A stretch of DNA of 39,063 nucleotides from the NCBI GenBank assembly GCA_903825435.1, contig CAIKAP010000150.1, forward strand, positions 1-39,063, written 5' to 3'. Shown here one piece after another: positions 25,625 to 33,803 of this stretch. The notes under the pieces were generated by a model. That model searched no databases and was not told the origin of the DNA. It was given only the letters and a program-made list of their open reading frames with translations. Both the position numbers and the translations under genes were made by a program. The stretch's first letter is position 1. Each line of letters begins with the position of its first letter. The stretch is from an uncultured Verrucomicrobiota bacterium. GTDB taxonomy: Bacteria; Verrucomicrobiota; Verrucomicrobiia; Palsa-1439.

Positions 25625-28512
25625 GGCAGCGTCACCACCTCGTTGCAGGCCACGAAATAGAGCAACGTTTCCGTGACACGAACGCCCGCCGTCCGCTCCA
25701 GCGCGGCAACGTAGGCGTCCATCTGTGCCCGGTAAAGTTCCGGGCGCGTCACGGCGTCCGTCTTGTAATCCACCAGCGTCCACCGTTTGCCTTCGCGGAA
25801 CAACAGGTCAATCTTTCCCTCCATCAACCCACCGTCCGTCATCACGCTGAATGGCACCTCGCGATGCACCTCGTCCGCCTGCGCCACGCGCCGCATCAAC
25901 TCCGACTTCAACGCCCGCTCCACCATTGTCCGCGCCTTGCCTTCGAGACCGCCCGCATCACCGCTCTCCAACGCCGCGTGCACTGCCAGGCCGAGTTCCA
26001 TCGCCTCCGCGCGCACCGCGCCCGATGGCTCCTCCTCGCGCGGCTCCGTTTCGCCACCGAGCTTCGACGGGCTGACGCGCGCCACCGGCTTGCTCGCATG
26101 CTCGATCAACGCCGTCCGCGACGCCAGCCACTCGCGACGTCGCGCAATCTCTTTCACGCCTTTTGCCTTCGTATCCAATTCGACCTGCAACGGCGGCAAC
26201 ACCGTCGGCTTCGCGTCCAACTCCGCAACGTTCACGTCCCGCATCAATTCCGCCGGAACATTTTTCAGGCCCGGTTCCAAGTGCCGGCTTCGTCCCGGTT
26301 TCTTCTCCGGCACGAACCACGGCAACACCAGCAACTCCTTCGCTCGCGTCGCCGCGACGTACAGCAACCGGATCGTTTCCGCGTCCTCGCGCTGCGCCTG
26401 ACGCTCGTTCACCGACGCAAACCCGGCCGTCGCGAACTTGCCGAACCGCAACTCGACCTGCTTGTCTAACAACAAGCTCGCGCCGAGATCCTGCGACTCG
26501 CCGCAGAGGTCCGCCATCACAACCACTGGGAACTCCAGTCCCTTCGCGCGGTGCACCGTCATCACCCGCACCACGTCGTCGCCTTCTTCGGTTGACGGCG
26601 ACGGCTCCTCCTCGAACTCGTCGAGCACGCTCCGACGCAGCCGCCGCGCAAACGCCCGCAGCGACCGCAGTCCCGCCGCCTCCAGCGCGCGTGCCAGTTC
26701 CAGCGCCTTCAACAGGTTCAACACGCACGACTCACCGTCCGGCTTCGTTGCGAACGCCTCGCACATCTTCGTCGCCGTCATCGCCTCCTCGACGAACCCC
26801 GCCACCGAAAACTCGTGCCGGCGCTCGTGCAGCTCGCGGAGCAACGCCGGGTATTCGCAGTTGCGGGTCACCAGCCCGTCGTCCGTCCACCCAAACACCG
26901 GCGACCGCAACACCGCGACGAGGCTCAGCTTGTCCGCCGGGTTGTCGAGGCAGCAGAGCAACGACGCCAACGTCTGGATTTCCTGGCGCACATAAAAATC
27001 CTTGCCTCCGATAACCCGGTACGGCACCTCGTACCGGTGCAGCGCATCGAGGAACGTCTCCTGCGCCGTCGTCGTGCAGAACAACACCGCCATCTTCTTC
27101 CAATCGTAATCGCCGTGCAACCGCTTCAGGCATTTCGCGACGGCCTCCGCCTCCAACGACCGCGCGTCCGACTTCTTCTCCTCCTGCGACGCCGGCAGCA
27201 GCCGCCAGACCGACGGCTCGCTCACTTTGTTCTTCGGCGCGGCTTCCAGCGCGACGTAATCCGGTTGAAACTCACTCCGGAACAAAACCGGAACAAAAAC
27301 CTTGTTCACCCAATCGAGCAACGTCGAACGCGAACGGAAATTCGTCTGGATCGTCAGCTTGTTTTTCTTCGCGGCGACGGCTTGGTACAGCTCGATGTCC
27401 GCGCCGCGGAACGCGTAGATGGATTGTTTCGGGTCGCCGACGAGGAATAATTTACCCGGCGTGCCGCCGTCGAGCATCTCGACAATCTCGACCTGCACCG
27501 AATCCGTGTCTTGAAACTCATCCACGAGGATGCAGCGGAACCGCCGCTGCAACTCCGCGCGCACACCGGCGTGTTGTTTCAACAGGTCGCGTGTCTTCAA
27601 CAACAAATCGTCGAAGTCGAGCAGCACGCGGTCGCGTTTCACCTTGTCGTAGTGCGCGACGAACCCGCGCAACCAGACCAGCGCGTCGCGCAGCAACGCG
27701 TCCGCCAATCCGGTGCGGAGCTGCTCGATCTGCTCGCCGACTTTCTTCGCCTCGATGAACAATTCGTGCGGCTTCCATTTCTGTCCCTTCAACTCCGTCC
27801 GCAACGGCGCTGCCGTCAACACGAGCGCCTCCGCCTCCCACTGCGCCGCGCCTTCACATTGCGCGTGCCGGTCGACCCAGTCTGCGATACACTTCGCGAA
27901 TCCGTCGTCAGCATTCGCCTTCGCGCGCAGCGTCTCGATCTCACCGACGCGGCGCGCGATCTCTGCCACCGACCCCGCCTTCGATGTCGCCACTGCAACG
28001 AGTTTCTGTCGTTCCTCGATGACGAGCTTCGCCAACGACCACAGCGCATCCGGCGTCACGCCGACTGCCAGCAACCGTCGCAGCGGCGAACGTTCCTCCG
28101 GCGTCTTCGCCGCCTCGCACGCAAACCAATCGGCCCACGCGTCCTCGCGAAGCAGGTCGGCCTGCAACGCGTCAGCGACCTGAAACTGCGGGTCAACTCC
28201 TGCCTCGACCGGACGCTCCTTCAACAGCCACGCGCAAAACGAATGGATGGTCGAAATCTGCGCCCGCTCCAGATCGACGAGGCTCGCATCGTCGAGTTTT
28301 ATCCGGAGCCGCTCCTTCAATTCGCCGGCGGCTTTCTCGGTGAACGTGATGGCGGAGATCTCGGTGAGTCGGACACCGGCGTTGATGGCGGCGAGGATCC
28401 GGCTCACGAGCAATGTCGTTTTGCCCGTGCCGGCGGCGGCCTCGACGAGGTAGGTCGTCGCGAGGTCGTTGGCGGCGAGGTCGCGCGCGCGCTGATCAAG
28501 GAGACCGCTCAT
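25621..28512 (-). CDS. addA: AddA/RecB-like helicase-nuclease subunit
   Basis: This 963-residue protein is a UvrD-type (superfamily 1) 3'-5' helicase with a C-terminal nuclease, acting in double-strand break resection with the AddB-like partner. Walker A is VEAAAGTGKTTLL (residues 23-35). Motif II is VDEFQDTDSVQVE near 330, motif III GDPKQSIYAFRGADI near 365 and motif V VMTVHRAKGLEFPVVVMADL near 650. The PD-(D/E)XK nuclease comes near 905 (KIDLLFREGKRWTLVDYKTD). ATG 28512 overlaps the addB stop (ATGA). Residues 406-412 lie on an exact copy of the 19-base repeat (27277-27295). AddA, RecB and other UvrD nuclease names overlap here; the neighbour decides for AddA. Confidence 0.9.
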   Translation of the reverse strand: MSGLLDQRARDLAANDLATTYLVEAAAGTGKTTLLVSRILAAINAGVRLTEISAITFTEKAAGELKERLRIKLDDASLVDLERAQISTIHSFCAWLLKERPVEAGVDPQFQVADALQADLLREDAWADWFACEAAKTPEERSPLRRLLAVGVTPDALWSLAKLVIEERQKLVAVATSKAGSVAEIARRVGEIETLRAKANADDGFAKCIADWVDRHAQCEGAAQWEAEALVLTAAPLRTELKGQKWKPHELFIEAKKVGEQIEQLRTGLADALLRDALVWLRGFVAHYDKVKRDRVLLDFDDLLLKTRDLLKQHAGVRAELQRRFRCILVDEFQDTDSVQVEIVEMLDGGTPGKLFLVGDPKQSIYAFRGADIELYQAVAAKKNKLTIQTNFRSRSTLLDWVNKVFVPVLFRSEFQPDYVALEAAPKNKVSEPSVWRLLPASQEEKKSDARSLEAEAVAKCLKRLHGDYDWKKMAVLFCTTTAQETFLDALHRYEVPYRVIGGKDFYVRQEIQTLASLLCCLDNPADKLSLVAVLRSPVFGWTDDGLVTRNCEYPALLRELHERRHEFSVAGFVEEAMTATKMCEAFATKPDGESCVLNLLKALELARALEAAGLRSLRAFARRLRRSVLDEFEEEPSPSTEEGDDVVRVMTVHRAKGLEFPVVVMADLCGESQDLGASLLLDKQVELRFGKFATAGFASVNERQAQREDAETIRLLYVAATRAKELLVLPWFVPEKKPGRSRHLEPGLKNVPAELMRDVNVAELDAKPTVLPPLQVELDTKAKGVKEIARRREWLASRTALIEHASKPVARVSPSKLGGETEPREEEPSGAVRAEAMELGLAVHAALESGDAGGLEGKARTMVERALKSELMRRVAQADEVHREVPFSVMTDGGLMEGKIDLLFREGKRWTLVDYKTDAVTRPELYRAQMDAYVAALERTAGVRVTETLLYFVACNEVVTLP
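27277..27295 (-). repeat. 19-base repeat, copy inside addA
   Basis: CCGGAACAAAACCGGAACA on the plus strand, identical to 6920-6938 and 30074-30092. On the coding strand it is read in the frame GTT-CCG-GTT-TTG-TTC-CGG, giving V-P-V-L-F-R at about residues 406-412, right after motif III of the helicase. Confidence 0.85.
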
Positions 28513-31277
28513 TCGATCTCCTTCACGGCGAGGAACGACGTGAGCCGTTCGTCCTCGATCTTCCGTTCGGCAAGCTGCTCGATGGCGTTGCCGCAAATCG
28601 GACGGTAATCGCACCAACCGCATTTCTTGTGGCCGGTGTATTGTGGAAATTCACCGGCGCGCAGCATCGCGGCGAACGTTTCCAGAATCTGCGCGAGGTC
28701 GCCGGCGCGGTTGCGGAGTGCGTCGCCGCTGAACCGGACGTACTTACCGGCACTGAGATAGGCGTACTCGCTGGAAACGACCGTGAGGCCGAACGCGCGC
28801 TCGGCGGCCAGCGCGTAGAGCGGCAACTGCAACGCTTCACCGCCATCGAATGCGTCGTCCTTCTTGTGCCAAGGCTTGCCGGTTTTGTAGTCGAGGATCC
28901 GGGCGCGTTTGCCGGCGACATCCACACGGTCAATCCGGCCGCGCACCGTCAGCTTCAACACCGTCGTCGGGCCAAATGCTTTCTCGAACTCGCGCGGCAC
29001 GAGGTCATCGGCACGGGCGATTTCGAGGTCGAGAAATTTCAGTAGATCGCGCAGCAACGCCGCGCGGCGCAACGACCAAACGACGGGCAGGCCGGTGACG
29101 CCGTCGCGCTCAAACTCGTCGAGCCGTTGCCGGGCGAGGTCGCGAAGCTGCTGGCGATAGGTCTCGCGCTCCCTCGGCTGCAACGGTAGTGACGCTTGTT
29201 TGTAAAACGCTTCGAGGATGTCGTGGATAGCGGAGCCGATCTCGCCGGGGTCGGCGCTCCAGATGTGTTCGGGCTCCTCCCAGCGTTCGAGACCGAGCGT
29301 TTGTTTACAAAAATACTTAAAGGGACAGAACGCGAATGTCTCCAGTTGCGTCGGCGCGACGACGAGTTCTTCGAGCGTGACACCGGCGGAGGGTGAGAGG
29401 CCGTCGTGCGGCGTCAGCTTCGTCTCGCCCCAGCGCGCACGCTCGGCGGCGAGGCCATGCGCAAGGTGCGGCGACATCTCAGCCAGCAGCGCGACCGGCA
29501 GGCGTTTGGTTTTGAGCAGTGCTAAATCGAACTCGCGCGCGTCGAGCGCGTCGGCGTCGTGCGCGAACTTGCCGAGCGGAATAGGTTTGGCTTCGAGCTT
29601 GAATGGCCGGAGCAGACAAGACATAAGCCGCGGACGGGCCGAGCCGGTGTCAATGCGCGGGAAACTGAACACGAGCCGTTCCCGGGCCGAGGCGGCGGTG
29701 AGCGAGAACAGAAGGCGTTCCTCGGCGTGGCCGCGGCGTTTGAGCGGGAGGTTCGGGCTGATTTGCCGGCGTTCATCGTCGAGCAGGAGCGGGTCTTCGC
29801 GGATGAGGCGAGGGAAGCTCTTCTCAACAAGCCCGACGACAATAACCAGCGGCCACGAGAGGCCGCGCGCGCTCATCACGTCGCCGATGAAGATGCCGCC
29901 GCCCTCGAAGGGGAGCGTCGGTTCGTGTGTTTGTTCGAGCGCCTGCCGGCAACAGGCGGAAAACTCGCTGAGCGTGACGCGCGGCTGAAACGGATCGAGT
30001 CCGGCGAGGGCGCTGATAGTTTCGGCGACGCCGAGGTGTTTGCCGCCGAGAGCGCGCCACGCGTCGAGGACAGCCGGAACAAAACCGGAACATGGGGCGG
30101 CGGTGGGAATGGCGTCGGCGTGACGGAAAAGCTTATCGGTCCACGCAGCGAGTTCCTTTGCCTTTGGATCGCGCGCGAGCCGGTCGCGCCAGCGGTCGCA
30201 TCCGCTGGTGATGCCGAGTTCGAGGGAGAGTTCGTCCCAGCGCGGACGGGCGTTGTCGTGGCTGGCAAGTTCCATGACGTGGGCGCGGGAGAAATCGGTG
30301 GCGATGGTTTCGAGCAGCAGCAACAACAGTTTGGCGTCAGGATGCTCGGCGAGCGGGCGACCGCCGCGGATGAGCGCGGGGATGCCGAGGTGTTTGAGCG
30401 TGTCGCGGAAGATGGCGTCGTATTGGTCGCGGCTGCGACAGAGGATGGCGATGTCGTTGAAGGTGCGGCTGGGATTTTCGCGGAGCCAGTCGAGCGCGGT
30501 GCGGAACGCTTCACGGACTTCAGCGGGTTCGCCGGGGACGGAGAGGAGGGAGATTTGAGATTTGAGATTTGAAACCTCAGATGGGCAAGTGGTGTAGCCG
30601 AGGGATTGGAACCGGTCGAGGAGCGGCTGGGCGAATTCGTTTCCGGCAGGGAAAAAGACGGCGGTGGGAGCGAGTCGCTGGACGAACTGCCGCTGGACAG
30701 CATTTAGATCGTAGAAGCCGTAGAGGAAAACTGACAACTGAGAACTGACAGCTGATGACTGATAGAGATCTGCTTCGGTGTGGAAGTTGTGTTCGGCAAG
30801 CCAGGCGCGGTAGGCGGCGTAGACGGCGGCGAGTTCGCGGAGCTTGGGTGTTTTGCCGGGAAGCGAGTCGAGGCCAGCTTCGTGGAGGTCGGTGAAGGTG
30901 GCGAGGAGTGCGTTAGCGAAGCCGGCGGTGTCGTGGACGGGCGCGAAGTAGCCTTTGGCGAGGAGGTCGAGGGCGAGCCGACGGCAGAGGAGTTGGAGGC
31001 CGAGCGGCGGAGAAATTTGAGGTTTGAGATTTGAGATTTGAGAGGCGAAGTCGGTGAGGGAGGTGAAGTGGATGTTGATGTGGCCGTGGGGAAGGGTGCG
31101 GCCGAGGGTGCGTTGGAGGTGGAGGGCGAGGAGACGCGTGGGACAGATGACGTGGAGCGGGGCGAGTGTGTTGCGACGCCGTTCGAGTTGTTGGGCGAGC
31201 TGGCGTTCGAGGGCGCGGAAGGCGCCGGTGAAAAGTTTGCGTGGCGTTCCGGCCGGAAAGTTGTTAGTTGTTCCCAC
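28509..31277 (-). CDS. addB: AddB-like PD-(D/E)XK nuclease with iron-sulfur motif
   Basis: This protein of about 922 residues is an AddB/RexB-type subunit. The N-terminal part is an inactive helicase-like domain (PLHVICPTRLLALHLQRTL; no Walker A), with SVPGEPAEVREAFRTALDWL and IGDVMSARGLSWPLVIVVGL in the middle. The nuclease is at about 650-900: GEIGSAIHDILEAF, GRIDRVDVAGKRARILDYKTG. Cysteines in FCPFKYFC (near 651) and CGWCDYRPIC (near 889) form the usual Fe-S cluster set. The start is uncertain: GTG 31277 lies 6 bases from the divergent permease ATG without a good binding site; the frame is open to 32138 but that is antisense to the permease. Several short tandem-repeat tracts and one 19-base repeat lie inside the gene. 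Confidence 0.88.
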   Translation of the reverse strand: MGTTNNFPAGTPRKLFTGAFRALERQLAQQLERRRNTLAPLHVICPTRLLALHLQRTLGRTLPHGHINIHFTSLTDFASQISNLKPQISPPLGLQLLCRRLALDLLAKGYFAPVHDTAGFANALLATFTDLHEAGLDSLPGKTPKLRELAAVYAAYRAWLAEHNFHTEADLYQSSAVSSQLSVFLYGFYDLNAVQRQFVQRLAPTAVFFPAGNEFAQPLLDRFQSLGYTTCPSEVSNLKSQISLLSVPGEPAEVREAFRTALDWLRENPSRTFNDIAILCRSRDQYDAIFRDTLKHLGIPALIRGGRPLAEHPDAKLLLLLLETIATDFSRAHVMELASHDNARPRWDELSLELGITSGCDRWRDRLARDPKAKELAAWTDKLFRHADAIPTAAPCSGFVPAVLDAWRALGGKHLGVAETISALAGLDPFQPRVTLSEFSACCRQALEQTHEPTLPFEGGGIFIGDVMSARGLSWPLVIVVGLVEKSFPRLIREDPLLLDDERRQISPNLPLKRRGHAEERLLFSLTAASARERLVFSFPRIDTGSARPRLMSCLLRPFKLEAKPIPLGKFAHDADALDAREFDLALLKTKRLPVALLAEMSPHLAHGLAAERARWGETKLTPHDGLSPSAGVTLEELVVAPTQLETFAFCPFKYFCKQTLGLERWEEPEHIWSADPGEIGSAIHDILEAFYKQASLPLQPRERETYRQQLRDLARQRLDEFERDGVTGLPVVWSLRRAALLRDLLKFLDLEIARADDLVPREFEKAFGPTTVLKLTVRGRIDRVDVAGKRARILDYKTGKPWHKKDDAFDGGEALQLPLYALAAERAFGLTVVSSEYAYLSAGKYVRFSGDALRNRAGDLAQILETFAAMLRAGEFPQYTGHKKCGWCDYRPICGNAIEQLAERKIEDERLTSFLAVKEIE
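30074..30092 (-). repeat. 19-base repeat, copy inside addB
   Basis: CCGGAACAAAACCGGAACA again, exact. The coding strand reads it as TGT-TCC-GGT-TTT-GTT-CCG-GCT, i.e. C-S-G-F-V-P-A near residues 395-401. The frame differs from that used in addA, so the similarity is of DNA and not of protein. Confidence 0.85.
30551..30578 (-). repeat. Heptamer repeat tract inside addB (AGATTTG type)
   Basis: Plus strand AGATTTG at 30551-30557, 30558-30564 and 30565-30571, then AAACCTC. On the coding strand it reads SNLKSQIS near residues 233-242, within a loop before SVPGEPAEVREAF. Same repeat type as 31013-31040. Confidence 0.85.
30729..30763 (-). repeat. Heptamer repeat tract inside addB (AACTGAC type)
   Basis: Plus strand AACTGAC, AACTGAG, AACTGAC, AGCTGAT, GACTGAT, five consecutive 7-base units. 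The coding strand reads SSAVSSQLSV near residues 171-183, inserted between EADLYQ and LYGFYDLNAVQRQFV, where a related protein would have only a short turn. Confidence 0.85.
31013..31040 (-). repeat. Heptamer repeat tract inside addB (AGATTTG type)
   Basis: Plus strand AAATTTG, AGGTTTG, AGATTTG, AGATTTG, four 7-base units. The coding strand reads SQISNLKPQIS near residues 79-89, between FTSLTDFA and PPLGLQLLCRRLAL. Confidence 0.85.
31259..31272 (-). repeat. AGTTGTT dimer next to the addB start
   Basis: Two exact 7-base units AGTTGTT (31259-31265 and 31266-31272), a few bases downstream of the GTG I assigned to addB, giving T-T-N-N in the protein. It may be an intergenic repeat at the addB/permease boundary, which would make the true addB start slightly further in. 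Confidence 0.6.
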
Positions 31278-31283
31278 GAGACG

Positions 31284-32396
31284 ATGAAGATTTTGCCGAA
31301 GTATATCACACGGCAGGTGGTCATCACGCTGTTTTTCAGCCTGGGCGTGTTCACGTTTGTGCTGTTGCTGGCGCGGATGTTGAAGAAGCTCAGCGAGATG
31401 CTGGTGAACCGGCACATGAGCCTGGAGTCTATCGGGATGTTCATCGTGCTGCTGCTGCCGTACGTGCTGAGTTTCACGCTGCCGATGGCGTTGCTGGCGG
31501 CAACGCTGCTGGCGTTCGGGCGGATGAGCGCGGACAACGAAATCACGGCGATGCGGGCGAGCGGCGTCGGGCTGGGACGCGTGGCGGCGCCGGTGATTTT
31601 GCTGTCGGTGGCAATGGCGTGTCTGTGCCTGTACATCAACACGACGCTGGGGCCGCGGTGCCGGTTTGAGTTTCGTAATCTGTTTCTGAACGTGAGCACA
31701 CACCAGCCGGAGGCGTTGCTGGAGGAGAAGACGTATGTGAAGGATTTTCCGGGCTACGTGATCTACGTCGGCAAGAAAGACAAGAACGTGATCGAGGACA
31801 TCACGTTGTACACGCTCGACGCGTCGGGCAATGTGGCGTCGAGCTTGCGGGCGCAACGCGGGATCGTCACGGGAAAACCGGAGGAACGGAAGGTGTTGCT
31901 GGACCTTTACCACGTGCGGGGCGAGGTGCGCGACTCGAAGGATCCGACCGATCCGCGCAAGATCCGACCGGGCATCACGGCAGAACATTACCCGGTCGAG
32001 CTTGACCTCGGCGCAATCTATAACCAAACGATGATGACACGGCAGTTGAACGATCTCCAGATGCCGGAGTTGATGGCGGAGATCCGGAACCTGCGAGCGA
32101 AGGGCCTGTATCCGTCGGCGGCGTTGATGGAGGCGCACCAGCGCGTGGCGGCGGCAGTGGCGTGCGTGGCGTTTGTGTTGATCGGCATCCCGCTCGGCAT
32201 CAAGACGAGCCGACGGGAAACATCAATCGGCATCGCGATCAGCCTCGGCTTGGCGGTGGCGTATTACTTCGCCATTGTGCTGGCCAACGCGCTCCGCAAC
32301 AAACCGCACCTCTTTCCCGAAGCCATCCTCTGGTCGCCGAACCTCGTCTTCGAACTGCTCGGCCTGTGGCTGCTCTGGCGGTTGTCGCGCGTCTAG
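31284..32396 (+). CDS. LptF/LptG family permease
   Basis: This 370-residue protein belongs to the YjgP/YjgQ (LptF/LptG) family, inner-membrane partners of the LptB ATPase in lipopolysaccharide export. It begins MKILPKYITRQVVITLFFSL, with the usual first helix, then MFIVLLLPYVLSFTLPMALL, GRMSADNEITAMRASGVGLG (the conserved cytoplasmic coupling segment) and, after a periplasmic beta domain, GIPLGIKTSRRETSIGIAIS. Length is normal. Only one such gene is here; a partner may be elsewhere. It starts 6 bases from addB (divergent) and overlaps aroF by 4 bases at its end. LptF and LptG cannot be told apart by sight. Confidence 0.9.
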   Translation: MKILPKYITRQVVITLFFSLGVFTFVLLLARMLKKLSEMLVNRHMSLESIGMFIVLLLPYVLSFTLPMALLAATLLAFGRMSADNEITAMRASGVGLGRVAAPVILLSVAMACLCLYINTTLGPRCRFEFRNLFLNVSTHQPEALLEEKTYVKDFPGYVIYVGKKDKNVIEDITLYTLDASGNVASSLRAQRGIVTGKPEERKVLLDLYHVRGEVRDSKDPTDPRKIRPGITAEHYPVELDLGAIYNQTMMTRQLNDLQMPELMAEIRNLRAKGLYPSAALMEAHQRVAAAVACVAFVLIGIPLGIKTSRRETSIGIAISLGLAVAYYFAIVLANALRNKPHLFPEAILWSPNLVFELLGLWLLWRLSRV

Positions 32397-33418
32397 CCGG
32401 CGGCCATCCGTTTGCCCATCGCCTCGACGAACGGGCGGATCTCCGCCATCAACTGCGCGAACTGTCGCGGTTTCAATTGCTGGCCGCCGTCGCTGAGCGC
32501 CGCGGCAGGATTTGGATGCACTTCGATGAGCAACCCGTCCGCGCCTGCGGCTACAGCGGCGCGCGAGAGAGGGATCACCATGTCGAACCGGCCCGCGGCG
32601 TGGCTCGGGTCCACGAAGACCGGCAGATGCGTCTCCTGTTTGGCGAGCGCGACGGCGCTCACGTCGAGCGTGTTGCGGCAAGCGTGCTCGAAGGTGCGGA
32701 TGCCGCGCTCGCACAGGATGACCTTGCTGTTGCCATGGACGCAGATGTACTCGGCAGCCAACAGCCATTCCTCGATCAAGCTGGCCATCCCGCGCTTCAA
32801 GAGGATCGTCTTGCCCGACGCCGCCGCGGCAGCCAGCAACGGCACATTCTGCGCATTGCGCGCGCCGATCTGAAGCACGTCGGCGATCTCGGCAACTGTC
32901 TCGACGTCTTGCGGCGACATAACCTCGGTGATGATCGGCAGCCCGGTCTGTTCTCGCGCTTGGCGGAGAAGTTCAAGGCCCTCCTTGCCGAGGCCTTGAA
33001 AATCGTAAGGCGACGTGCGCGGCTTGAACGCACCGCCACGAAACAACGTCGCCCCGGCCAGCTTGACGGTCTTGGCAGTCTCGATCGTTTGCTGCTGCGA
33101 CTCGACAGAACACGGCCCGGCAACAACGTGAAACTGTCCGCCACCGATCTGAAGCCCAGCAACATCGAGAACGGTGTTGGCAGAATGGTACTCACGGCTG
33201 ACGAGTTTGTATTTCTTCTGGACCGGCGTGACGCTCTCGACTTGTGGCAGAACGATAAGTGATTCCAAAGTGTGGTGGTTGCGCTCGTCGCCGACACAGG
33301 CGATGATGGTGCGTTCGACGCCGCGAATCAAGCGCGGTTCGTACTCGAACTGCTTGACGGCGTCCACGACCTGTTGGATTCCCTCTTCCGGGGTTCCTGG
33401 TTTCAGTACGATGATCAT
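32393..33418 (-). CDS. aroF: 3-deoxy-7-phosphoheptulonate synthase (DAHP synthase, type I-beta)
   Basis: This 341-residue enzyme joins phosphoenolpyruvate and erythrose-4-phosphate, the first step of the shikimate pathway. The N-terminal domain (MIIVLKPGTPEEGIQQVVDA) is the ferredoxin-like regulatory domain of the AroF/AroQ type. The TIM barrel has VVAGPCSVES, AFKPRTSPYDFQGLG, ILCERGIRTFE and VFVDPSHAAGRFDM, which include the metal ligands and phosphoenolpyruvate-binding residues. Its end overlaps the permease gene by 4 bases. A minus-strand terminator lies 24 bases before its start, so it probably has its own promoter between there and 33418, or is expressed by read-through. Confidence 0.94.
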   Translation of the reverse strand: MIIVLKPGTPEEGIQQVVDAVKQFEYEPRLIRGVERTIIACVGDERNHHTLESLIVLPQVESVTPVQKKYKLVSREYHSANTVLDVAGLQIGGGQFHVVAGPCSVESQQQTIETAKTVKLAGATLFRGGAFKPRTSPYDFQGLGKEGLELLRQAREQTGLPIITEVMSPQDVETVAEIADVLQIGARNAQNVPLLAAAAASGKTILLKRGMASLIEEWLLAAEYICVHGNSKVILCERGIRTFEHACRNTLDVSAVALAKQETHLPVFVDPSHAAGRFDMVIPLSRAAVAAGADGLLIEVHPNPAAALSDGGQQLKPRQFAQLMAEIRPFVEAMGKRMAAG

Positions 33419-33441
33419 CTTGGCTCCTCATCACGGATAAC

Positions 33442-33478
33442 AAAAAACCGTCCCACCCCGCCTTGGCGGGACAGGACG
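33442..33478 (-). terminator. Terminator downstream of the cold-shock gene
   Basis: On the minus strand CGTCCTGTCCCGCC and GGCGGGGTGGGACG (33478-33465 and 33462-33449) pair along 14 positions, three of them G-U, around a very short loop. A run of six T (33447-33442) follows after one or two bases. This is a clear rho-independent terminator for the cold-shock transcript, placed just upstream of aroF. Confidence 0.85.
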
Positions 33479-33550
33479 ATTTGACGTACAAATCGTCGAC
33501 GTCAACCTTCGCAACGCACGCGGTCTTTGTCAACTCGATGAAATTGGGGT

Positions 33551-33751
33551 CTAGAGTTTGACGACGTTCTGGGCTTTGGCGCCTTTGGCATCCTCGATCA
33601 GGTCGAACTCCACGGTCTGTCCTTCCGCCAGGGTTTTGAACCCGTCACCCTTGATAGCCGAGTAGTGGACAAACACATCGGGACCGCCGTCACGCTGGAT
33701 GAACCCATAGCCTTTCTTTTCGTTGAACCATTTGACTGTACCGCATGCCAT
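33551..33751 (-). CDS. Cold-shock domain protein
   Basis: This 66-residue protein is a single cold-shock domain: [20 protein letters not shown] carries RNP-1 (KGYGFI) and DVFVHYSAI is RNP-2. It would bind single-stranded RNA or DNA as a chaperone. The start ATG 33751 fits the family; GGAGG lies about six bases upstream. A hairpin with a T-tract precedes it in the leader (33768-33803) and a terminator follows 70 bases after the stop, so it is a single-gene transcript. Confidence 0.95.
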   Translation of the reverse strand: MACGTVKWFNEKKGYGFIQRDGGPDVFVHYSAIKGDGFKTLAEGQTVEFDLIEDAKGAKAQNVVKL

Positions 33752-33767
33752 ACGTACCTCCCACAAC

Positions 33768-33803
33768 AAAAAATCGCAGCCGTTGACATCTTGGGCTGCG
33801 ATT
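33768..33803 (-). promoter_or_regulatory. Terminator-like hairpin in the cold-shock leader
   Basis: On the minus strand AATCGCAGCC (33803-33794) and GGCTGCGATT (33781-33772) form a perfect 10-bp stem with a 12-base loop, followed by T (to 33768). It ends only about 16 bases before the start codon, with the ribosome-binding GGAGG in between. It could be an attenuator of the cold-shock gene or the terminator of an upstream minus-strand transcript (glgC is 330 bases upstream). Confidence 0.7.

Noticed and set aside
31278-32138. Upstream extension of the addB frame
   Set aside because: This part is antisense to the LptF/LptG-like permease, rich in Arg, His and Gln, and unlike any AddB N-terminus.
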